From: Mangrovimonas xylaniphaga
GTDB lineage: Bacteria > Bacteroidota > Bacteroidia > Flavobacteriales > Flavobacteriaceae
Direction: 5' to 3'
Assembly (NCBI RefSeq): GCF_001280435.1
Contig: NZ_LBIP01000013.1
Coordinates: forward strand, 620,001-684,000
Length of the DNA: 64,000 nt
The position numbers were made by a program, and so were the translations under genes. The stretch's first letter is position 1; each line of letters opens with the position of its first letter. The notes under the pieces are model-generated. The model saw only the letters and a list, made by a program, of their open reading frames with translations, searched no databases and was not told the origin of the DNA. Shown here piece after piece: positions 26,804-33,188 of the stretch.

Positions 26804-27286
26804 ATGATTTTGAAACTACCCATCTTTGTAATTCTTTTATTTCTAACATTTACAAAATCAAGTGAATTAATTACAAATCAACGGACTGATTATGAACTAA
26901 ACTTAGAGTCCGCTTCAAAATACTACTTAAAGAAAAATAATATTCCGGACACAGTTTTGATAAAACTAGTTCCTACTAACTATGAGGAATTTAAAATCTA
27001 TTATGAGACAACCGAACCTGATCACAACCTAGGGAAAACGGACTTTTTCTATGAGACTACTCAACTGATTTTTGACAAAGTTACTATCAATAAAAACTGG
27101 GACTTTTATATTCCAAGTCTGAATTTAGCAAGTTTCGCAGATGGTGAATATGCAGAAGGTTTTATAGAAAATCTCAAAATGATAATCGAATTGGATAAGC
27201 AAAAATTTTGCAATGCCATAAGTGAAATTAAGTTAAGAGATCGCAATCCGATAAAATACTATGGTGAATTACACAGGTGTAAATAA
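26804..27286 (+). CDS. cassette 11: secreted protein of unknown function
   Basis: 160 residues. The N-terminus (LPIFVILLFLTFTKSSE) is a signal peptide. The mature protein has two short amphipathic stretches and an acidic middle; it ends ...YYGELHRCK. No family is recognised. The ATG is 31 bp after the unit start GTTGTAGCAC, and the unit ends GTGCTACAAC, a perfect ten-base complement. The stop is 4 bp before the repeat. Confidence 0.6.
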   Translation: MILKLPIFVILLFLTFTKSSELITNQRTDYELNLESASKYYLKKNNIPDTVLIKLVPTNYEEFKIYYETTEPDHNLGKTDFFYETTQLIFDKVTINKNWDFYIPSLNLASFADGEYAEGFIENLKMIIELDKQKFCNAISEIKLRDRNPIKYYGELHRCK

Positions 27287-27290
27287 AAAC

Positions 27291-27428
27291 GTGCTACAAC
27301 ACCATGTATAATTCATTGCTTCCGATTTTCCTCACGGAAAATCCTCGCAACTTCACTATCTTAGTTTCTTAACCCGAAAATCCTGCGGATTTTCACGCAA
27401 CGAAACTATACACAAACCGTTGTAAGCC
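27291..27428 (+). repeat. cassette recombination-site-like repeat 11 (consensus type)
   Basis: Left edge GTGCTACAAC (end of unit 11), right edge GTTGTAAGCC (start of unit 12). Loops tcac and tgc. Confidence 0.85.
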
Positions 27429-27437
27429 ATTAAAGAA

Positions 27438-27962
27438 ATGAAGACAAAACAAATTTTTACGTTACTTCTAACTATATTATTCTTTATTGCTTGTAATCAA
27501 AATAAAAGAATCGAAGCTTTCCCATCTACTGGTTATAAAATTGAGATTCCTGATTGGTGGAATGTAAGTGAAATTATTGACGCAAATAATATTAGTGGCA
27601 CATTACCCCTTTTAGACTCCAAGAAAGATAATATTTCCATTCGTTCCTTTAATAAGTCAGAATTTATAAATTATGAAAACTTTGAAAACTGGGTTATAAA
27701 AAAATACGGTATTGGCCAACCGCCTGATTGGTCACTTGAAGACAGGATATTGAGTACTATAAAAACTTTTGATTTTGAAAATTTAGGTACCACCTATAAA
27801 ACCAAAATCTTAAATAATGGCCGAGAAGTCTTGTGCTGTTACATTTTAATAGAAACTAGTACTTCATATATTTGGGTTAATTTCAAATCTACGGAAACAA
27901 CATATACTAGAAATTTCAAAAAACTTGATTACTTAATGTCTACGTTTATTAAAATAAATTAA
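27438..27962 (+). CDS. cassette 12: lipoprotein of unknown function
   Basis: 174 residues with a lipoprotein signal (IFTLLLTILFFIAC then NQNKR). The mature part begins FPSTGYKIEIPDWWNVSE and contains IYVxxx-like strands near the end (SYIWVNFKSTE), resembling small periplasmic lipoproteins that take part in stress or surface functions; no family assigned. The ATG is 19 bp after the unit start. GTTGTAAGCC and GGCTTACAAC at the unit ends are perfect complements. The stop is 5 bp before the repeat. Confidence 0.6.
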   Translation: MKTKQIFTLLLTILFFIACNQNKRIEAFPSTGYKIEIPDWWNVSEIIDANNISGTLPLLDSKKDNISIRSFNKSEFINYENFENWVIKKYGIGQPPDWSLEDRILSTIKTFDFENLGTTYKTKILNNGREVLCCYILIETSTSYIWVNFKSTETTYTRNFKKLDYLMSTFIKIN

Positions 27963-27967
27963 ATAAC

Positions 27968-28106
27968 GGCTTACAACACTGGCTATAATCCATTACTAAC
28001 CTCCTGCTCTATCCTAAAAATATTATCTTTAACCAGCTACAATTCCTACTCGGAAAATCCTACGGATTTTACTCGCAACGGAATTATAGCCCAAACGTTG
28101 TACAAC
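27968..28106 (+). repeat. cassette recombination-site-like repeat 12 (variant type)
   Basis: Left edge GGCTTACAAC (end of unit 12), right edge GTTGTACAAC (start of unit 13). Inner arms GGCTATAAT and ATTATAGCC pair perfectly and differ from consensus. Only the second hairpin remains (AAAATCC-tac-GGATTTT); the first half is replaced by an unpaired pyrimidine-rich stretch. Confidence 0.8.
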
Positions 28107-28127
28107 ATTAGATAAAAAAATTCACTT

Positions 28128-28718
28128 TTGACTGAAATCTTAAATTTCATTACTGACTTCATAAGAATTGACATTTTTGTTGGATTCGGATTTTACTCAA
28201 TAATCTACTTCATTTTGAGAGCTTTATTAAAAGACAAAACAGTTCTTTCAGATTTTGACAAAAGTGCTGTTCAATTAATAATTTATCTAGGCTTTGTCTG
28301 GATTATTTTGTGGCTTTTCGGAATTATGGTTTTCTATTTAGGATTAGAAAATGAGAACGAAAAAGTGGAATATATCAATCGATTGACGGGAAAATATGCT
28401 TACGCAATATGGATTCAACCAATATTTTGGTTTTTGTTGACCCAGACATATCGAATACGATTCATAAAAAAATATTTAATTAATAGAATTATAATCAGTC
28501 TACTCTTTGTTATAACATTTGAACGATTTGTAATTCTAGTAGTAACATTACACCGCGATTATTTACCAAGTAGTTGGACCTTAAATAAGGAATACGGAAT
28601 TGATACAGGAGTTATAGTTGCTGGACTATTGGGGAAAATTTTAGTTTCTTTAGTAGTTTTCTGTTTGTATCATTTCGGAATGAAAAAATTAAAAAACGTT
28701 GTACAACACCATGTATAA
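28128..28718 (+). CDS. cassette 13: multi-pass membrane protein, TTG start
   Basis: 196 residues from a TTG at 28128; no ATG is near the unit start. At least five hydrophobic segments span the chain (residues about 17-35, 50-80, 98-110, 125-145 and 163-183), so an inner-membrane protein. No family recognised. The gene's last codons run into repeat 13 (KNVVQHHV is encoded by the conserved repeat edge), as happens with gene 4. The unit is bounded by the self-complementary GTTGTACAAC. Confidence 0.55.
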   Translation: MTEILNFITDFIRIDIFVGFGFYSIIYFILRALLKDKTVLSDFDKSAVQLIIYLGFVWIILWLFGIMVFYLGLENENEKVEYINRLTGKYAYAIWIQPIFWFLLTQTYRIRFIKKYLINRIIISLLFVITFERFVILVVTLHRDYLPSSWTLNKEYGIDTGVIVAGLLGKILVSLVVFCLYHFGMKKLKNVVQHHV

Positions 28719-28836
28719 TTCATTGCTTCTGATTTTCCTCTCGGAAAATCCTCGCAACTTTGCTATCTTAGTTTCTTAAACCTGAAAATCCTGCGGATTT
28801 TCACGCAACGAAACTATACACAAACCGTTGTGGTGC
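28698..28836 (+). repeat. cassette recombination-site-like repeat 13 (consensus type)
   Basis: Left edge GTTGTACAAC (end of unit 13), right edge GTTGTGGTGC (start of unit 14). Loops tctc and tgc. Confidence 0.85.
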
Positions 28837-28846
28837 ATTAAAGAAA

Positions 28847-29383
28847 ATGATGGAAAACAAAATTGAAATTCAATTAAGCAAAACTAAAATTCTTCTTCTC
28901 TTAATCGGAGCGACTGTTTTTGTGACTCTTGGAATATTGTTTATTATCAACCCAGAACAGTATGCGAACATACGTTTCCGAAATGCCGAAACAATTAGAG
29001 TTGCAGGAATAGCATCAGCAGCATTTTTTGGATTGTGTTTGGTATTTATCACAAAAAAACTATTTGACAAAAAAGTTGGACTAACAATCGACCAAAATGG
29101 AATAACCGACAACTCGAATGCAACAAGTATTGGACTTATTGAATGGGATGATATAAAAAATATTGGAACGGTTCAGGTGGCTTCAACAAAAATTCTAATG
29201 CTTGAGACAGACAAACCTGAAAAATACATTGGACGAGCAAAAAATAGGATTACGAAAAGAGCCATGAAGGCTAATCATAAAATGTACGGTTCACCATTAT
29301 CAATTATTTCAAATTCACTTAAGATAAAATATGACGATTTAGAACAACTGATTAGAGAAGAATTTGAGAAGAGAAAAAAATAA
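28847..29383 (+). CDS. cassette 14: STM3941-like two-helix membrane protein
   Basis: 178 residues. Two membrane helices (LLLLIGATVFVTLGILFI at about 15-33 and VAGIASAAFFGLCLVFI at about 52-68) precede a PH-like beta domain (GLTIDQNGITDNS, IEWDDIKNI, LMLETDKPEKYI) and a C-terminal helix. The layout matches the STM3941 family of membrane proteins, function unknown. The ATG is 20 bp after the unit start GTTGTGGTGC; the unit ends GCACCACAAC, a perfect complement. The stop is 5 bp before the repeat. Confidence 0.7.
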   Translation: MMENKIEIQLSKTKILLLLIGATVFVTLGILFIINPEQYANIRFRNAETIRVAGIASAAFFGLCLVFITKKLFDKKVGLTIDQNGITDNSNATSIGLIEWDDIKNIGTVQVASTKILMLETDKPEKYIGRAKNRITKRAMKANHKMYGSPLSIISNSLKIKYDDLEQLIREEFEKRKK

Positions 29384-29388
29384 AAAAC

Positions 29389-29525
29389 GCACCACAACAC
29401 TGTATAAAAATAATGCTAACTTGGCTACCTAACCCAGAGTTCGTGCGTCTTTGGTCACTCTGATTTTCCTGCGGAAAATCCTCGGACGCAAAACCGCACT
29501 ATCTCTATACAAACAGTTGTACATA
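29389..29525 (+). repeat. cassette recombination-site-like repeat 14 (variant type)
   Basis: Left edge GCACCACAAC (end of unit 14), right edge GTTGTACATA (start of unit 15). Inner arms TGTATA and TATACA pair. One hairpin (GATTTTCC-tgc-GGAAAATC) sits in the right half; the rest of the interior is unrelated to consensus. Confidence 0.8.
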
Positions 29526-29528
29526 ATA

Positions 29529-30041
29529 ATGAAAAACCTTAATCTGAAAAAACATTTCTTCAAAATTGTACTTCTGATTTTCGGGGTTTACTTAACGTAC
29601 GACTACTTTGGCAACAGAAAAAAGATAGAAAATCTGAATTACGGAATCAAAGCTAACGAGTTCAGAAAATCTTTAAATGTTCCTATTATCGATTACTATA
29701 TGACAGCGCAAAATAGGCACGATGAATTTTTCGGAAATAGATGGGAATCGTGGAGAGAAAAACCCAAGGAAAATGAAATACTTCACGCTTGGAAAAATGT
29801 AATTCCATCTGAAAATGAAAAATTCATATTGAACGAGGAAATGGACGCGTTTCGGATAAAAGAATCAAATGGAAGAATAAGGCAATTAAACATATATAGT
29901 AAAATAGTTAATGATTCTATTTTGACTCGAACAGGAAGAACTTTTTTTAACACTGACCCAAGAGAGGTATTAGAACTGAATGAAATTGGAGTAGATAGTG
30001 TCGTGAAAAGCTGGAAATTAAATTATCTGATTAAAAAATAA
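29529..30041 (+). CDS. cassette 15: membrane-anchored protein of unknown function
   Basis: 170 residues from ATG 29529. A longer frame to 29451 crosses repeat 14 and is rejected. An N-terminal hydrophobic helix (FFKIVLLIFGVYLTYDYF, about residues 11-28) anchors or exports the protein. The remainder is charged with Trp-rich segments (RWESWREKP, ILHAWKNVIP). No family recognised. The ATG is 14 bp after the unit start GTTGTACATA; the unit ends TATGTACAAC, a perfect complement. This is the last unit, followed by a broken repeat. Confidence 0.6.
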   Translation: MKNLNLKKHFFKIVLLIFGVYLTYDYFGNRKKIENLNYGIKANEFRKSLNVPIIDYYMTAQNRHDEFFGNRWESWREKPKENEILHAWKNVIPSENEKFILNEEMDAFRIKESNGRIRQLNIYSKIVNDSILTRTGRTFFNTDPREVLELNEIGVDSVVKSWKLNYLIKK

Positions 30042-30042
30042 C

Positions 30043-30082
30043 TATGTACAACACAGTGTATAATTCATTGCTTCCGATTTTC
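30043..30082 (+). repeat. cassette recombination-site-like repeat 15, truncated
   Basis: Left edge TATGTACAAC followed by consensus (ACAGTGTATAATTCATTGCT, then TCCGATTTTC) up to 30082, where similarity stops. The right half and any following GTT edge are missing, so the array was cut here. Confidence 0.8.
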
Positions 30083-30122
30083 TAAAAAATTTGTTTACAA
30101 TTTTCATAAAAAACAAAAACTG

Positions 30123-30304
30123 TCTTACAATCAACAATGCTCCAATAATAACCAATAACCGTTATTGGAACTATATACACCCGAAAACCCCTTAAAACAA
30201 GCTATTTTCGACCACAAATGTGGTCAAATCAACTGTTCAAAAAACAAAAAAGAAATTTGCAAGACAATTGTCTTACAATTGTCTTACAAATTGTATTACA
30301 AAAT
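30123..30304. repeat. short direct repeats and two palindromes at the array's right edge
   Basis: TCTTACAAT recurs at 30123, 30271 and 30282, with a degenerate TATTACAAA at 30294. CCAATAAC-c-GTTATTGG (30152-30168) and GACCACA-aa-TGTGGTC (30210-30225) are perfect palindromes. The stretch lies between the broken last repeat and the RHH gene and could bind the RHH protein or the recombinase; no gene is visible. Confidence 0.45.
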
Positions 30305-30835
30305 TCACCTCGTCTTTTTCAATGGAAAAGGCGGTAAATTTGGAACCTTTATCGGCTTTGATAGCAGAAATTTTTCAAGCTTTTCGAAATCGAATTTTTC
30401 CTTTTCCCCATAACCCTTTATAAAATCATAGGTAGAATAGCTATTATCCCTGTCAATGGAAAGAAGACTCTTCAATACTTTATCAAATTCTTTCGAAAGA
30501 TCCACTGGTACATGGTCCCCAACCTGCTTCAGCGTCTTTATATGGTCATCAAGGTAATCAGTTTCCTTATTGTATTTCTGCGCTTCACGCTTACTGTACA
30601 TCCATACCAGCAACTGCATAAATTCCTTGGACTTCAAAAACGTCTGGTTTTCCAGTTCCTTGATCCTTTCCCTTTCTGCTTGGCACACCCTATCCTCCAC
30701 AACTGAAGTCAATAATTCCCTCAGATACTCGGACAGCTTGACCCCCTTCATTTCTGCACGCTGATTGATTTTATTTTTAAGCGCCCTGGGTATCCTAAAG
30801 GTTACGGATTGATCGTCTGTATCGGATTTCGCCAT
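30305..30835 (-). CDS. ribbon-helix-helix-type DNA-binding protein linked to the integrase
   Basis: 176 residues. The N-terminus (SVTFRIPRALKNKINQRAEM, then GVKLSEYLRELL) looks like a ribbon-helix-helix domain: a beta-strand then two helices, as in Arc/CopG and in mobilisation accessory proteins. A coiled-coil-like region follows (about residues 50-110) and then a charged tail. It starts 31 bp after the preceding gene and is third in the integrase transcript. It may regulate the operon, serve as an excision or mobilisation accessory factor, or both; there is no relaxase next to it. The base composition resembles the integrase rather than the A+T-rich cassettes. Confidence 0.65.
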   Translation of the reverse strand: MAKSDTDDQSVTFRIPRALKNKINQRAEMKGVKLSEYLRELLTSVVEDRVCQAERERIKELENQTFLKSKEFMQLLVWMYSKREAQKYNKETDYLDDHIKTLKQVGDHVPVDLSKEFDKVLKSLLSIDRDNSYSTYDFIKGYGEKEKFDFEKLEKFLLSKPIKVPNLPPFPLKKTR

Positions 30836-30866
30836 ATCACTGATAATTTTATTGTTGTTTATTTTA

Positions 30867-31586
30867 CTAATGCTCTACTGTTGTTTTTCCTGTCGGGACT
30901 CCAAAGATATAATCCAAAAGATAGTCGTCCGCCTCCGTCTCTATCTTTGCCTTTAGTGCCTTTATCCGTTCACTCCTGTCCTGCTTGGGCACCACCGTCT
31001 CCTGCACCGTGGCCATCCCTTTGTTCAGGTTCTCCATGCCCATCAGTTCCATAATCTCGGGAAGCTCCATTTTTTCTCTTGCCACAGGGGCACTGGATGG
31101 GTTTTGCTGTTCAAGGGCCCGAAGTCCAAATCGCCTGTCAACATCCAAGCGGTGTTTTTCCAACTGATCATATTGCATCCCGAATGAACTGAGAATCTCC
31201 TCAGAAACATCGGGAACTACAATCCTTACATTGGCCTGAAGCCATTCGGCGGCAAAGGTATATCCCTTTAGCTGCTCAATATACTTTTCAAGAATGAATT
31301 CAAATGTGGCCGTATCGAATTTCTCCTTCCACTGCAAAAGTTTCAGGATGTTCCCATCAAGAAGCACGCTTTTCTGAAGCACATGGTAAAGTGATGGACT
31401 GTTGTCCTCCAAAAAATAGTTCTTGCCGTTGCCCTCGATAAGGAGAACCTTTCCTCCATATTGGTCAAAATCGATGGTATCGTTTTTCTTTTTGGCCTCT
31501 TCTATCATGGTACTTGGAATGAAAAGTACCGAGGCCTTTATGATGTTTATTCCAAGTTCATAGTTGATCTCTTCAATGGATGTCAT
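30867..31586 (-). CDS. integrase-associated protein of unknown function
   Basis: 239 residues, no signal peptide or membrane segment. The N-terminal 120 residues are mixed alpha/beta (IIKASVLFIPSTMIEEAKKK); a predicted helical, charged C-terminal half follows (LPEIMELMGMENLN, SERIKALKAKIETEADDYL). I do not recognise the family. It starts 18 bp after the integrase stop on the same strand, so it is translated from the integrase mRNA. Such a constant partner beside a tyrosine recombinase suggests a role in excision, integration or island maintenance; that is inference from position only. Confidence 0.6.
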   Translation of the reverse strand: MTSIEEINYELGINIIKASVLFIPSTMIEEAKKKNDTIDFDQYGGKVLLIEGNGKNYFLEDNSPSLYHVLQKSVLLDGNILKLLQWKEKFDTATFEFILEKYIEQLKGYTFAAEWLQANVRIVVPDVSEEILSSFGMQYDQLEKHRLDVDRRFGLRALEQQNPSSAPVAREKMELPEIMELMGMENLNKGMATVQETVVPKQDRSERIKALKAKIETEADDYLLDYIFGVPTGKTTVEH

Positions 31587-31604
31587 ATCGATTTCCTTAT
31601 TTCT

Positions 31605-32720
31605 TTATAGCATTGCCGAATAGTCCTCTGGAAGCTCCGCATCGATATCCCTAAGGTATTTCTCAAGTGCTGTCATGGAACTGTGGCCTGTTATCTGCAT
31701 CAGCTTGCTCTTGGCTGCGTGCGGCGAGGAATCTGCCACCAAGGCCCTGTATAGCTTTGTAATGAAGGTATGCCTGAAGCTATAGAGGCCATGGTCCTCT
31801 CCCAGTCCAAAGGATTCCTTGACCACTTTCTTGAATCGCTTGGTAAAGTAGTTGCGCTTGTTCTCTAGGCTCGTCTCCCATTCGCCTCCTATTCCCTCTG
31901 GAGTGAACAGGTAATGCCCTTTATCTTTATTCGATAGGTCAGGAAGGTCACGTAGCAAAAGGTCGGGAATGATCTTGGTCTTCATAGGGCTGTTCTTCGC
32001 CTCAAAACTGAGGGTCTTGTGCTTTAGGTCGATATCCCCAACCTTTAGCCTGCACACCTCCAATGGTCTCAGGAAATTGTAGGATATGAACTTGATGAAC
32101 AAGAGCAGAGTTGGATCTTCCTTTTCCAAGAAGTCGAAGATTTCCTCCTGTTGTCCCTTGGAATAGGTCTTGTTGCGCTTTGGTGTGGATTTGAGAACCT
32201 TGATCTTGCCCACAAAGTTGGAAGGGACAATATCATTGTCCTCCAAGGTCTGGAAAAGGCTGCTAAGGCTTGCCCTGTAGTTGTTCCTGTTCCTTGGCGT
32301 AGAGGTCTCCAAAAGGCTCGTCAGAAACGTTAGCACCAGTTTCCTGTCCACCTGTTCGATGAATTCCACTTCAGGATGCTCCTTTTGGAACCATTCATAG
32401 AATACCTTGATATGGCTCTTGTATGACCTGAGGCTGCTTTCCCTGAGCTGTGCTGATTTCAGTGAAAAGTCAAAGTCGAGGGCTTCCTTAAAGCCCATGC
32501 CCCTTTCCTTAACGCTTTCCTCTATTTCTACTTCTTTTTCTTTGGGAACAACCTCGGTATTTTCAATGTTTTTTTCCTTTACCACAACTTCAGGCTCCGC
32601 TTTCCCCTTCTCTTCTTCCTGTTGGATGCCATTATACCTATCGAGATTGTTCTCATATGGACTGTAGCCTTCTTTGAGAAGTTTTAACAACCGCTGTCTA
32701 TAGACACTGAGTACCGTCAT
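31605..32720 (-). CDS. tyrosine recombinase (island integrase), N-terminus split by an amber codon
   Basis: 371 residues from ATG 32720. A SAM-like core-binding domain (about 80-175) precedes the catalytic domain with the first Arg in SYNFLRPLEVCRL, the YSFRHTFITKLY box, the His in ITGHSSMTALEKY and the Tyr nucleophile in EKYLRDID. In the same frame the protein would extend upstream to ATG 32954, adding 78 codons, but codon 45 is TAG (32822-32820). The upstream part is homologous to a second integrase start at 19054, so 32954 was the ancestral start. ATG 32720 is preceded by GAGGAACGC and may allow re-initiation without the arm-binding domain. It lies next to the tRNA-fMet site it presumably targets. 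Confidence 0.85.
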   Translation of the reverse strand: MTVLSVYRQRLLKLLKEGYSPYENNLDRYNGIQQEEEKGKAEPEVVVKEKNIENTEVVPKEKEVEIEESVKERGMGFKEALDFDFSLKSAQLRESSLRSYKSHIKVFYEWFQKEHPEVEFIEQVDRKLVLTFLTSLLETSTPRNRNNYRASLSSLFQTLEDNDIVPSNFVGKIKVLKSTPKRNKTYSKGQQEEIFDFLEKEDPTLLLFIKFISYNFLRPLEVCRLKVGDIDLKHKTLSFEAKNSPMKTKIIPDLLLRDLPDLSNKDKGHYLFTPEGIGGEWETSLENKRNYFTKRFKKVVKESFGLGEDHGLYSFRHTFITKLYRALVADSSPHAAKSKLMQITGHSSMTALEKYLRDIDAELPEDYSAML

Positions 32721-32954
32721 GCGTTCCTCTTTTGTCCTGTAGCTGTTGGCGACTCCGTAAATATTCCTTTTGTAGCGCTCGAGCTTTCCCGTTTCTGGAT
32801 TGCGATAGGAAAAATAGACCTACCATCTTTTCGATAGGTCGCCCTTGGCGGTGTGGATTTTTGGGGTGGAAAATAATTTTTTGGTAGGCAAATCGTGTTC
32901 TAAAACGTGTTCATTTTCGTGTTCAAATGTAACCAATTCATTCAAATTCGACAT
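32721..32954 (-). pseudogene. N-terminal (arm-binding) part of the island integrase, broken by TAG at codon 45
   Basis: The frame reads MSNLNELVTFEHENEHVLEHD ... GDLSKRW-stop-VYFSYRNPETGKLERYKRN. The context around the stop is the usual arm-binding domain of Bacteroidota integrases, where W-Tyr-V-Y-F is common, so TAG most likely replaced a Tyr codon by one base change. After the stop the frame stays open into the main integrase ORF. Confidence 0.8.
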
Positions 32955-33008
32955 AAAAAAAGCAGTTTAGAGTGAACTAAACTGCTTATCTGGATGATTT
33001 CCAATTAG

Positions 33009-33081
<73 letters not shown>

Positions 33082-33092
33082 ATATCGTGGTG

Positions 33093-33122
33093 CAAATATA
33101 AGACGTTTTTTGAGAATACAAA
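33093..33122 (-). promoter_or_regulatory. Bacteroidota-type promoter of tRNA-fMet
   Basis: On the minus strand TTTG (33122-33119), 18 bases, then TATATTTG (33100-33093), matching the -33 TTTG / -7 TAnnTTTG consensus of Bacteroidota, 11 bp before the tRNA 5' end. Confidence 0.75.
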
Positions 33123-33188
33123 GCATATTTTAAAAAATAACTCCCAACAATTTCTTGCCGGGAGCCACACATTTATTACGGACAACTT

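Larger units (their letters stand above)
19531..30082 (+). other. integron-like array of 15 gene cassettes separated by structured repeats
   Basis: Fifteen units, each one plus-strand gene plus a repeat of about 138 bp. Unit starts read GTT-N7-AT and unit ends AC-N7-AAC, with N7 of one unit's start reverse-complementary to N7 of its own end: perfect in 12, one mismatch in units 2, 3 and 4. Examples: unit 5 GTTGGCTATA/TATAGCCAAC, unit 8 GTTACTTGCA/TGCAAGTAAC, unit 10 GTTGTACCAC/GTGGTACAAC, unit 12 GTTGTAAGCC/GGCTTACAAC, unit 14 GTTGTGGTGC/GCACCACAAC. Adjacent units do not match each other. In integrons the same relation exists between a cassette's first bases and its own attC. Start codons lie 10-50 bp after the unit start in most units, and stops lie beside or inside the next repeat. 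Confidence 0.85.

Noticed and set aside
29451-29528. Upstream start for gene 15
   Set aside because: The extension is encoded by repeat 14 and disrupts the N-terminal signal anchor.
20165-30082. Repeats as a CRISPR array
   Set aside because: Repeats are about 138 bp, spaced by whole genes of 400-800 bp, and no cas genes are present.
20165-30082. Repeats as independent MITEs or REP elements inserted between genes
   Set aside because: No target-site duplications are seen, all copies have one orientation, and the bases flanking each repeat pair with the far end of the neighbouring gene unit, which insertion of a free element does not explain.
31605-32954. The island recombinase as the integron integrase of the array
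   Set aside because: It is adjacent to the tRNA attachment site and looks like an ordinary tRNA-targeting island integrase, with an arm-binding N-terminus; no IntI-specific feature could be seen. A role in the array cannot be fully excluded.
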